64,000 nt of DNA from Parachlorella kessleri (Eukaryota; Chlorophyta; Trebouxiophyceae; Chlorellales; Chlorellaceae). Below the pieces are notes generated by a model. The model saw nothing but the letters and a program-made list of their open reading frames with translations, had not been told where the DNA came from and searched no databases. The stretch is from assembly GCA_001598975.1 (NCBI GenBank), contig BBXU01001240.1, positions 17,393 to 81,392 on the forward strand. The letters run 5' to 3'. The position numbers and the translations under genes were made by a program. This document shows positions 54,695 through 64,000 of this stretch, in pieces (position 1 is the stretch's first letter; every line of letters starts with the position of its first letter).

Positions 54695-57600
54695 CTAGGG
54701 ATCCCAGGCTTCACGTGACGACGCCGGTCCCCCAGCAGCAGTTGCTGTGAAGGTGGTGTGGCCCCCGCCAACCCCCGCCGTTGGCACAAAGCCGCCCTCC
54801 CCATCCCCCGCCACATCCCTGACAAACGCCGCCAAAAAATCCAGCAGCGTCTCGGGCCTCTCCTCGTGTGCCAGATGCCCACAGCCAGGCAGCACCGCCA
54901 GCCGCGAGCCCGGCAGGCGCTCCGAGAGCACCGCGGCAGCTGTGGGGGTACTCATGTGGTCCCGCTCGCCAGTCATCACCATGACTGGGATGCCGCTGGA
55001 CGCGACCTCGCCCAACAGGTGGGCCCGCTCGATCCAGTGGAGCTCGTTCTTCACGCGGCAGACCTGCAGGCACGCGGCAGCGCAACTGCTGCAGTTGGCA
55101 GCCAGCAGGCCGGGATGCTGTGAGATAGGAAGGTGAACAAGGATCTTCCCTCTGTCCGCAACGGCTGCCACGCTTAACAAGTATGGTATTACCGAGTAGT
55201 GGGCCTGCGCTTAAAAGCCAAAGCAGCAGGATGGCAGGGCGCACGTGCCGCCCGCCTTGCCTAATCTTCACATGACTTTCAAGGCTGCATGTGCCACCAG
55301 TTCTAGTGCGGTCAGTGCTTCAGCTGGCTCCATACATCGGTTGCCGCAGCCCCACAGTCTCCAGCCAGGCCAGGTACCAGCCGAGCCCCACCACACCTCG
55401 ACTAGCGCAGCATCCCAGTTCTCAATCTGGAGCGGCCGCTTGTATAGCTCCAGGAGGTCGGGTGTGAGCAGCGAGTCGTCGCACCAGGCCCGCCGGTTGC
55501 TGACCTCGCCGACCTCAGTGCGCAGCAGCGGCCGCAGCATACGGCGCCCCAGCCTGCACCCCACGCAGGGTAGGGCCTCATCATAAGTCCGCAACGGCTA
55601 GAGCAGGCAGGCGCCCTTGTCTAAGGCAGCCAAGACGGCCTAACTGACGTAGCTGCAGGGTGAAGACCGCTCCATCCTGCTCCAACCAAGCAGACATTAT
55701 GCTTTAGCGACCAACCCAACCCCCACCCAGCCCCAACCCGGTCAAGCCATGGCTGCCCCCACCGCAGCCCGAACGGCCAGCCCAATCCTTTGCTGCTCAC
55801 CTGCTGTTGGCCAGCACGCGCGTGTAACGGGGGGCCACCTGCCCTGACAGGTCCGGGTGCAGCAGCACCAGCCCCACCGCCCGCGGCAGCTGCCACCCCC
55901 TGGCCACATGCCAGCTGGGAGTCTCCACCTCCTCGCTCTCACTACCCCCCACCCCTTGCAGCTGCCCTTGCTGCTGCTGCTGGGACTGCCGTTGCAGTGC
56001 CGGTGTAGGGACTGCATGCTGCTGCTGTTGCTGCTGTTGGCTGGCGTCTGGGGGATGCAGCCAGTGGGAATGCTGCGCCACTACTGCTGAGATGGGAGTC
56101 TCGCCTAGGAGCAAGCCCTGGCTGCCTTCGTGTCCAGTGTCCCTGTCTCTGGCTGCGGCAGCAGCCGCAACTGCGTGACCCTCCGTTTCACTGAAGGTTG
56201 TTGGCTGTGGCTGCTGCTCCATGTCGGCGCTTGATGCCGCCGCGTTGGCTGGTCCGCCTGTGGCCCTGTCAAGGACGGCACAGTGGTATGTATCATCCGC
56301 TGTGCCTGGTGCTGACTCCATCTGCTGCTGCACAGGCGCAGCAAGCACGGCAGCAGCATGACTGCTACGCTGATCTCCTGACTCGCCATTGGATGCTCTG
56401 AGCAGCTTGTGGAGTGCCCTACCGGCAGCCCTGCTGCCGCCGGCACTGCCATTGAGTCTGGGAAGGGAACAGGCTCCTGACGACCCACTCACAGCCTTCT
56501 GTGGCCCCAGCGGCTGCTGACGTGCAGGCTGCAGCACTGCAGGCTGCAAGGGGAGCTGCTCTGCTGGCCCCTCTGGCCAGCCAGGCGGCAGCCCCAGCTG
56601 GCCATGCTGCGGCTGCTGCTGCGGCTGCTGCTGCTGCTGTTGCTGTTGCCCTCTGGGGAGCCAGGGGGCTGGCTCCTGGCGCGGCTGGCCAACGGTGTGG
56701 GGTGGCGAGGTATCGGTGCTGCGGGGCAGGAGGGGGCACTCGTCCTCCCCCTCCTCTGGCAGCACAGCATAGCCCAGCGGGGGACCCTGGCTGGCAAGCT
56801 GCTGCTGCAGCCACAAGCTCGACACCAAGCCTGGCTGAGCCTCCTGAGGAGTCCACCCTGGCAGGCTGAGCCGGTCGAGGCTGTATTGACTCAGCCAGGA
56901 CATGCCAAGCTGCTGCTGCTGGCTGTGAAGCCGCGCGAGCGGCCGCCGCACCTGCTGCTGCTGCTGCTGGTGCAGCGGGTCACGCCCGCCAAAGCCTTCC
57001 AGCAGGCTGCTGGAGGGTGAGGGGGAGAAGTCCCCTTTGAGCAGCCGCTGCAGGAACCCCAGGTGGTGGTGGTGGTGGTTGTTGTTCTGGCCTCCTTCCC
57101 GGAGCAGCCACCCTTCCCAGGCCGCATCCATTGATTGGGGGATGGGGAGCGGGGCAGCCGGGGGGGCCACCCGGCGGGGGAAGGGCACCGGGGAAGGCTC
57201 GGCTGGTAGGGGCGGGGGCATGGTACGGATCGGGCTGAACGTGAAGCGCTGCTGGCGGCAGGCCTGGGCTGTAGCCATAAGAGCTAGCAGCGCGCCATCT
57301 TCGTGCCCTGGCACAGGATGGCCAAGGGTGCAGAACTCACCAAGCTGTGCGCCAGGGATTAGCTCAAACGGGTCTAGCGTCTGTACAGGGCATCGCCCCG
57401 TACGAGGGCATGGGTAGGTGCTGTGCAATATTTCAGCGCAGGCATACATGAGAAGTGGCCGGCAAGTGGGTTTGCTGCCTAGGCAAGCTGCCGCTTGTAG
57501 TCAAGCTGCCGCTTGTAGTCAAGCTGCCTCCACCCACCTATGAACAGCACCTTCTGAAGTCCCAGCTGCCAGGCCAGCTTCAGCGTCAGCACCGACTGAA

Positions 57601-60194
57601 ACCTCAGCGAATAGGGGTTCTCCTCTAAGGGAGTCCGGGGGGTCACCTCTGGCCTGGATGTCAGACCTGCAATGCAGGGGTATCTCCATGCCAGGCAGCT
57701 TGCAACAACCACCCTAGCCGCAGATGCAGCTGCCTTGCGGACACTCTACCCTGTCCTCTATGCAACCCTGTCCTTGGTGCAACCGGTTCCCTTACCCCAG
57801 TCTTGCAGCACCTAGGCCTCTAAGTAGCTAGGAGACAGGGGACAGGTCCGTGTCAGACCCCCTGCAGAGCAACCTTGCCACCTACCAAAGCCTGGCCGGT
57901 CAAATGCAACCACAGCCAGCCCGGTCGCGTCGGCCAGGGGCTGCAAGAGGTGGCGCCACGAGAAGGTGCCCCCGCCAAAGCTGTGTATCAACAGGATGGC
58001 GCTCTCCCCGGGCTCCACTGTCCCCTGCGGCAAAGGTAACCAGCTGGATCACCAGCTCAATTATGGGGCATGGGGTTCGATGGGGCGGGGGGAGTAGAGG
58101 AGCAACCCCTTGCACGGCCAGACCACTGTACTGGCCCACAATTACAGCTCTCTCACGGGCTGCCAACAAGCGTGATACAAGAGGAGAGGTGCCACCGCAT
58201 ACGACTAGGCCACTGTGCTAGCTCCCCAAACCAGTTGTGGTCTCCCCTTCCAGCAGCTGACAAGCCAGTCACCCTGCCAACGACCAACAAAAACACAACT
58301 ACCAAGCAGTACCAGCCCTTCCTTGCAGGCCTGCTGGCGCAGCCAAGCAAGCCATACTCGGCCTCGATCCAATGCCTCACCGGCGGCAGCGCCATCTTGT
58401 AGTGGACCTGCAGCCCCAGGCAGTCCTCCAGGAATTGGCTGTCTGTGTCAGCCAGCTGCTCAGCAGGCACATCGTGCATCTCGGGCACGCCTGGCCCAGC
58501 GTCGCCATCCTCTGCTGCCGCCAGGCCTGCTGCTGCTGCTGCTGCTGGTGAGCCTCCCTCATGGCGAGGCGGGCCCCTCATCAGTTGCCCGGACCTCAGC
58601 CTCCCAGCCAGCAGCCATGTCTGCTCCCCCTCCTGCACCACCACCCAGCTGGGGAGGCAGCAGCCAGAGTCTAGTCTAGCTCCATGCGTACCTCCACAGA
58701 GCCACTATCGCCATGAGTTCCTAAAAGGCAGCCGACGGCCGGCAATCAGGTGCTCCCTAAGCGGGCAGGAAGCCCCCGCGGGTGGCTGGCGGGGCAAGCA
58801 GCAGGAGCATGCCAGGTGCTGGAATGCAGCATGCTGGGACGATGAAGGCCTTACACGCTGGCACACACAAGCCGAGCAGGTGCGGCCTTGGGCTTTCCCT
58901 CAGGCAGGGGAACCACCGCTATCGCTTTCTGTACGATTGGAGGCCGGCATCGGCAAGGTGGGTCAACCCCGTGCTGTCACCTGGCACCACAGCACAGCAC
59001 AGCACAGCAGGGGGACCACAGTGGGTGGCTGACCCACCTCCCAGGGGTAGCCAAACCCCAGCAGTCCCATCTCATACCGCCGCCGCGCCCACGTGACCAC
59101 GCGCTGCGCCGCCACCATGTGCGCGATGCTGAACCCAGCGTGCGCAGTGTAGATGGCAAAGTGGGAGGACCACTGCGCGCGGTGCACGCTGCTGTGCTGC
59201 AGGAGGGCTGTCTTGAGTAGCACGAGGGGCAGGCTGAGTGCCCCGGATGCAAAGGCAGCGTATAGGTAGGGCCTGCATTGACCAGCGGAGGGAGGCAAGC
59301 AGCCTCTCCATCTTGAAATGACAGCATCAAGATGTAAGAGCTGGAGAAGGCGCGACTGCAGGCGGCCTGAACGATGGTTCTTGTAACGCCCACTTTTGGG
59401 AATGAAGCGGCGCGTGAAGCTGAGCATCACTGTCCACAGGCTGAATCCACGTTCATCGGCAATTCAAATTCTCACAGGCCTACCCATGCAGCGTAGGCCC
59501 ACCACTTACCCCAATCCCCCCAACCAGCAATAGCAGGCACCTGCCCACATACCTCTGATACTGTGGTCCCGCTCCCAATAGGTACGCTGTGACCACCATA
59601 GCAAATCGCAGCAGGCTCAGCACGACCACGTCTTCGCACGAGATGTCAAAGCGGTAGCGGTAATGGGTCAGGGGCACACGCACAAACAGGGCATCAGGTG
59701 CCGCCAGGAAATAGACCAGAAGCACTGTCGTAGCCTCTGCGGTTGCCAGAGCCCAGGGAGCCTGCAGAACAAGCATTCTTGGCTGGGGCGAGTCAGGTAC
59801 TGGGGCGAGTCAGGTACTGCTGAAGCGAAGCCCAGGCGCACGAGCCGGGCACCAAGCACCAGCAGCGATGCCCCCAGCTCTGTGCTTTGGGTGATATCAG
59901 TGTTGCAGGGGTCAGTGAAGTGCCCTGGTCTCAAGTGGCAAGTCTGCTTATGGTACTATTGGAAGTGTGGTATCCAACTGGCTGCCTCACCATAGCATTC
60001 ACCGCTCCAGCACAGCAGGTCACCGAGAACCGCAGGAAGTTTATGCACCGCGTGACAGACTCCCCAACGTTGCCGCTACTGGGTTTGCATTCGGCGCACG
60101 AGAGCCACCACCGTCGCTGTCGCTGCTGCCGGTATTGCTCTATCATGCTGTCCATCTGCACGCAGCCAGGACGGTGTGCGTTGGCCACCTCCAA
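54695..60194 (-). CDS. Membrane-anchored alpha/beta-hydrolase with Gln-rich insertion
   Basis: Ten exons give about 1086 aa: 59991-60194, 59818-59877, 59553-59761, 59038-59272, 58381-58632, 57886-58024, 57538-57666, 55801-57307, 55397-55553, 54695-55063. Residues 1-236 hold several hydrophobic helices (SLLVLGARLVRLGFASA, ATTVLLVYFLAAP, FASGALSLPLVLLKTALL). The hydrolase core follows: DVPAEQLADTDSQF, oxyanion loop HSFGGGTFSW (about 334), FDRPGFGLTSRP, elbow GHEDGALLAL (about 410), acid MTGERD (Asp about 999) and base GCGHLAHEE (His about 1027). The elbow has Glu where Ser is usual; related plant proteins, as I recall, have Asp there. About 450 low-complexity residues, rich in Gln, Pro and His, separate the elbow helix from LVLLHPDLSG. 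Substrate unknown. Exon 2 boundaries and the start codon are tentative. Confidence 0.75.
57484..57528. repeat. 18-bp tandem repeat, 2.5 copies
   Basis: Unit CAAGCTGCCGCTTGTAGT at 57484-57501 and 57502-57519, followed by half a unit. It lies in the hydrolase intron just beyond the donor of exon 7. Confidence 0.9.
59784..59817. repeat. 17-bp tandem duplication spanning a splice donor
   Basis: TGGGGCGAGTCAGGTAC occurs twice in a row (59784-59800, 59801-59817). On the minus strand each copy starts with GTACCT, so the donor of hydrolase exon 2 is duplicated 17 nt apart. Use of the second donor would shift the frame. Confidence 0.85.
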
Positions 60195-61056
60195 GTATCG
60201 CTAACCCAATGTTGTGTTTGAGCTGTAGGCCGATCTCCACCTGCCGGCAGTGAGACTTGGAAGAGTGCTGAAGAACCTTACCCTCAGTTGGATGTACGTT
60301 TGCCTGCGGCCTAACCGGCCGGCTTGTGGGTCTGCCGACATGGACCCTAATCTCTGTTACAGCGTGCGTGTCACCAAGAAACGGGCGACATAGTTTCCTG
60401 GTGTTCACTGAATGCCCCAGTGCACAAGCTGGTTGATGGAATGCCCTGCATGTACCTGGCTTAAGCTAGCCGGTGCCAAACTCTGTCCTACTGGATATGC
60501 AAACTATCAACTATGCTTCATGTAGTACGAGGGCTGCTTAAAATTGTCCCAACTCCAACTCGCTGGTGTGCTCCGCCTGCTAGGACCGGGCTAGTTGGGC
60601 CACGGACAGAGCCTGCTGCAAAGGTCGTGCGGTCAGGTCGGACACCTTTCAAGGCTAGGAACTCTGTGGGCTGCTTGGTGGGCGTCATGACTACTCGGAA
60701 GTGGTGCCAAGGACCTATACTTAGGTCGCCTACTAGACTCGTTGATGAACATGCGCACATATTCAAGGGGATGGGAGCACTTGGTGCGGCCATGAGAAGG
60801 TCGCTCCGTGGTCCCCTGCCGTCCAAGGGTTCCCGCTGCACCACCATGTTGCTATGGTTGCTACATGTTGCAACCTCCTTGCATGACTTCAACTTTCTGG
60901 TTGTAAAATCAACACCTGCAACGCAAGATCAACGAACAACTTTTCCGCGAAGTGGAACCCTTGCTTGCTATATTGCCAGACCCGCTGCCATGGTGTAACC
61001 TCGCAGCGACTGCCTCGCAGCAAGTGTTGCTGCAACAAGCCTTGCCCTCCCCCCAC
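60195..61056. other. Region between divergent hydrolase and unknown-protein genes
   Basis: This gap must contain both upstream regions. Open frames exist on both strands around 60513-60998 (161 codons plus, 124 codons minus) but neither resembles a known family. The plus frame of the next gene also stays open upstream to a GTG at 60952, so its true start may be a spliced exon here. Confidence 0.4.
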
Positions 61057-63700
61057 ATGCCAGCCTTGGACGCCGGCCCTGCAGCCCTGGTAGCGGCAGT
61101 CCTAGCTGTGCTCATGACTCTGGCTTTCTTCCACCTCCCCTCGCTCATCAGGCACGGCATAGCTACTTCTCCGGCCAAGAAGGGTGGCCGTCAGGGCCGG
61201 GTCCGCCGCCCTCCTCGAGCCTCCCCTTTGCAGTCTGCCACAGCCAAGTCCTACATTCCCTTCAATCCTGAGGCAGTTGACAGCGATGACGTGCTGGTGG
61301 TAGACTGCACGCATCCCGCAGCTGACACCCTTACCCACCACAAAGGCAGCCGCAACCCACCCCTGACCAGCGTGCCAGGTAGCGACACCTCCACCGGGCT
61401 GGTGCTGAACGCCTTGCGCGCTGAGCAGGGCCCCCACTCGGCAGCCCTGGAGCGGTGGATGTCCAAGCGGCATGTGGCGGTGAACCATTTTGACACGGAC
61501 GCCCTGCTGTCGGTGTGGAGCTTTCTCCATGGGAACGAGGCCCTGCTGCATGAGCCCAGTAAGTGATCCAGCGACTGGCTTGGGTAGGCAACGGGGTAGC
61601 AGGAAGGAGTTCCGGTGGGCAGACGACTGGGTTGCACACCACAGCAGTGGTACAGCTGCGGACAAATGTCCCACCACAATCTGCTACCCAGGGGCTTGCT
61701 GCCCTAGTTGCCACCCACCCGCACAGGGACCAGCGAGCCCTCCCCACCAAAAGTCTGCGTCCCCTGCTGCCCCGCAGTCTTGCGCCACACGGCCAGGATA
61801 GGAGACTTTCGGGAGGCGGCGCTGGGTTCTAGTCCAGAAGCACAGCAGGCCAGGGCATGTGATGGGATAGGCACGGAGGCCCAGGTCCACCATGCACTCA
61901 AACTGGCCTGCTGGCTCAACACGGTAGAGATCACGCGCTTCTCAGGTGACTGCGGTGGCTTGTGCTGTTAGGTCCATGGTATGACAGCTCTTCTATTTGC
62001 GGGAAGTCTTCGAAGTGGCGACACTTTATAGAGGTGGCGCCTTCAGGCATTGACATGGTAATCACCCCACCTCCAGCACACGTGCTTGCCCCGCAGCGGG
62101 TGTTGGCCCCTCCTCCCTTGTACACTGCCTTGCCCACCTCTGCCTTGACCACTGAACTTTCTATCTTCCGGCTGTGGCCGTCGCCTGCAGCCCCCTATGA
62201 AGGCAAGGACGCCGATGAGAAGTTTGCCTACTTCCTGGACGCCTTCCTGCCGGCACTGCAGAGCCCCGAACTCGTCAGGGGTGACTGGGAGACGGAGTAC
62301 AGGGACGTGGTGGAGGTGAGACTGCCACGCTTGGCATGCAAACCTGCCACTTATCACTCTCCACACAAACAAACGTGTACGGAGGCTGGAATCGAGCATG
62401 CCGGTGGGGCATCCTGTTGGCTGTAGTGTAATCGCCGATGATGGGGACCGCGGTGTCATGCCGTCATCCTCCAGCACGCAGCAGCATGTAGTGGGGTGCT
62501 TTGAGCTCATGCAGCCAAAGCGTGACATTGACAGCTGACTTGGCGCACCGCTGTTCACCTGGGGTCTTATGCCAGCAGGGCTGGGAGCTGCTGGAACGCG
62601 GCAGGGTGGAGGGGGCCGTGAGGCGGCACCCGGGCACGGGCTTGGCGGTGCTGCGGGCGCCGCGGCCGCTGCACTACTACAGTCTCTTCAGCCACGCCAT
62701 AGGCTGCGACGTGGTGGTGAGCCTCCAGGGGATGTTGTTGCCTGCGGTTGGAGAAGCCTGGCACTGCCATGCAAGCCCCGCCATGGCGTTGGGCAGCATG
62801 CCCTGTGTCACCCCAGCCACTGACGGCGCTTGGTGTGGCCTCGTACTACCTGCAGTTCTCGTTTTCTGTAGCTGCCCAGCAGCGCTGCTGCACCCTCCAT
62901 GCAGGCATCCCTGTACCCTGGCCAGCGGTACGAGGTGGAGAGCCGGTACACGCAGTTTGTGAACCTCCACAGCCGCCCCGTGACAGCCAGGCTGGACTTG
63001 GGGCCCCTGGCAGAGCTGCTGAATGCGGTGGATGTGGGGCGGGAAGCCGGCACCCACTGGGCAGCGCCCCGCTACGTGGACACAGGGCCGCTGCTGCGGC
63101 TGGACAGGTAGGTGGGAGGTTGTGTGCGTGGTGGCCACCAGGTGTGCAGCTGAGCCTGTTGATGTGTGGAGTGCCTGTGGTCTTGCAGGCACCTGGTCAA
63201 CTCCCAGTGAGGCTGCCTTTTCTTTAGGTATTCTGGCATCCAGGTGGCAGTGCTTCTCTGCGCCCCCTCCTCTCCTCCTGCCTCCCAAAAAGAAGCGGCA
63301 CCGCAGACATTAACATGTTGCTGCTCCCAGACATATGTCACCCAACAGGGCCTTCCCTGGTCCCTGCTGCAGGGATGGCGAGAAGCTGTCTAAAGCACAG
63401 CGGTACGGCCACCCCACGGAGCGCCCCATGTTTGCTTCTGGCCTGAGCGCTGACCAGTTTGAGGAGCTAGTAGTCAGCTACCTGAGGCACGGGCTTCAGG
63501 GGCTGCACCCTAAGGTTGGGGGCTGGACATGGGAGGAGCTGCATGGTATGAATGGCGGCATCGACTGGGAGCCCTGGCAGCAACACCAGCTGCATGCATT
63601 CGGCGCTGCAACAAACGCTGCTGAGGCGGCGGCAACGGTTGGAGCGGTTGCGCTTGAAGGCCCACAGGCGGAGCCGGCTGTCCACCCCAGCTTATTATAG
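61057..63700 (+). CDS. Conserved protein of unknown function
   Basis: Six exons give 488 aa from the ATG at 61057: 61057-61558, 61778-61945, 62191-62315, 62576-62716, 62905-63107, 63373-63700; all phases agree. The first 40 residues contain a hydrophobic helix (ALVAAVLAVLMTLAFFHLP) followed by basic residues, so a signal anchor or organelle targeting is likely. The body has features I associate, without certainty, with a plant/bacterial uncharacterised family (possibly DUF6687): VAVNHFDTDALLSVWSFLH, LRHTARIGDFREAAL, EKFAYFLDAFLPAL, RYTQFVNLHSRPVTARLDL and a C-terminal YGHPTERPMFASGLSADQFE. The NHFDTDAL string suggests a possible metal or phosphate site, which is inference only. The fourth exon could start at 62579. 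The tail ends Ala-rich. Confidence 0.7.
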
Positions 63701-64000
63701 TTTCAGAGGGCATCGGCAGGCTCTGTTGGTGGTGGCGCTGGACAGGCACGCTGTCAGCTGATAACTGCCAGTTAACCCTGATTAGACGGTGAGTAGACGG
63801 TAACAGTCAACCACCAGTATTCTGCTTGACGGGTACCCACAAGTTCGACACGGCTTTGGAGCGATGCCGGTTTTAGCATTTGAGCTAGCCGTGTTCCATC
63901 CTGGTTTGAAAGCCTTTGTCATGGTCCCGGTTTGTAGCTTTGCCAATGATAGCCACCACACAACTTGATCAGGTCACGACGGGCATGCACGACGAAAGTT
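63701..64000 (+). other. 3' flank at window end
   Basis: Presumably 3' UTR of the preceding gene. No TGTAA and no further gene are visible before the window ends. Confidence 0.4.

Noticed and set aside
54350..58680. Short TCTAG/AGTCT tandem strings at 54371-54387 and 58668-58680
   Set aside because: Too short to call a repeat family.
60513..60998. 161-codon plus-strand ORF and its minus-strand counterpart
   Set aside because: No motif, no homology that I recognise and no splice partners; kept only as a note on the intergenic region.
1..64000. tRNA, rRNA, CRISPR or bacterial operon features
   Set aside because: No cloverleaf with GTTCGA-type arms, no rRNA core sequence, no regularly spaced repeats; dense spliceosomal introns exclude a prokaryotic source.

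Overview
The window is nuclear DNA of a green alga (Chlorophyta). Its genes are built from many short exons (about 117 introns by my count) with AG|GT...AG junctions. Several genes end near TGTAA, the usual chlorophyte polyadenylation signal. Gene content is plant/algal: acetylornithine-type ArgJ, a FAE1-type ketoacyl-CoA synthase, a PPR-SMR protein and a plant-type aromatic amino acid hydroxylase end. I cannot name the genus. All gene models were spliced by hand, checking phase at every junction; the junctions that remain doubtful are flagged.

Layout. 1-250: last exon of an aromatic amino acid hydroxylase (+). 1455-2804: small four-helix membrane protein (-). 3002-20805: a tandem array of three paralogous 15-exon cationic amino acid transporter (CAT/APC superfamily) genes, here called CAT-A, CAT-B and CAT-C (all +, 744, 833 and 774 aa). 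21974-26520: ArgJ, glutamate/ornithine N-acetyltransferase (-). 26869-28589: small GAT-domain-like trafficking protein (+), followed by a near-perfect 29-bp hairpin. 29306-33859: PPR-SMR protein (-). 34149-35321: RNA polymerase II subunit RPB7 (+). 36185-42738: ataxin-2 orthologue with SM, LsmAD and PAM2 elements (+), whose third intron carries a 5'-truncated LINE in antisense with an 11-bp target-site duplication. 43583-48407: 3-ketoacyl-CoA synthase (+). 49562-54043: DNA polymerase lambda-like X-family polymerase with BRCT domain (+). 54695-60194: large membrane-anchored alpha/beta-hydrolase with a Gln-rich insertion and no nucleophilic serine (-). 61057-63700: conserved protein of unknown function (+).

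Genes often lie head to head over short gaps (membrane protein/CAT-A, ArgJ/GAT, PPR-SMR/RPB7, hydrolase/unknown), which suggests shared promoter regions. The transporter array and ArgJ both concern basic amino acids, but their adjacency may be chance. There is no operon, CRISPR array, tRNA or rRNA that I can support. The most notable signals are the transporter array with patchy sequence identity and intron differences, seven GC-AG introns, the hairpin at 28658-28735, the LINE insertion, and the hydrolase with GHEDG at its nucleophile elbow.
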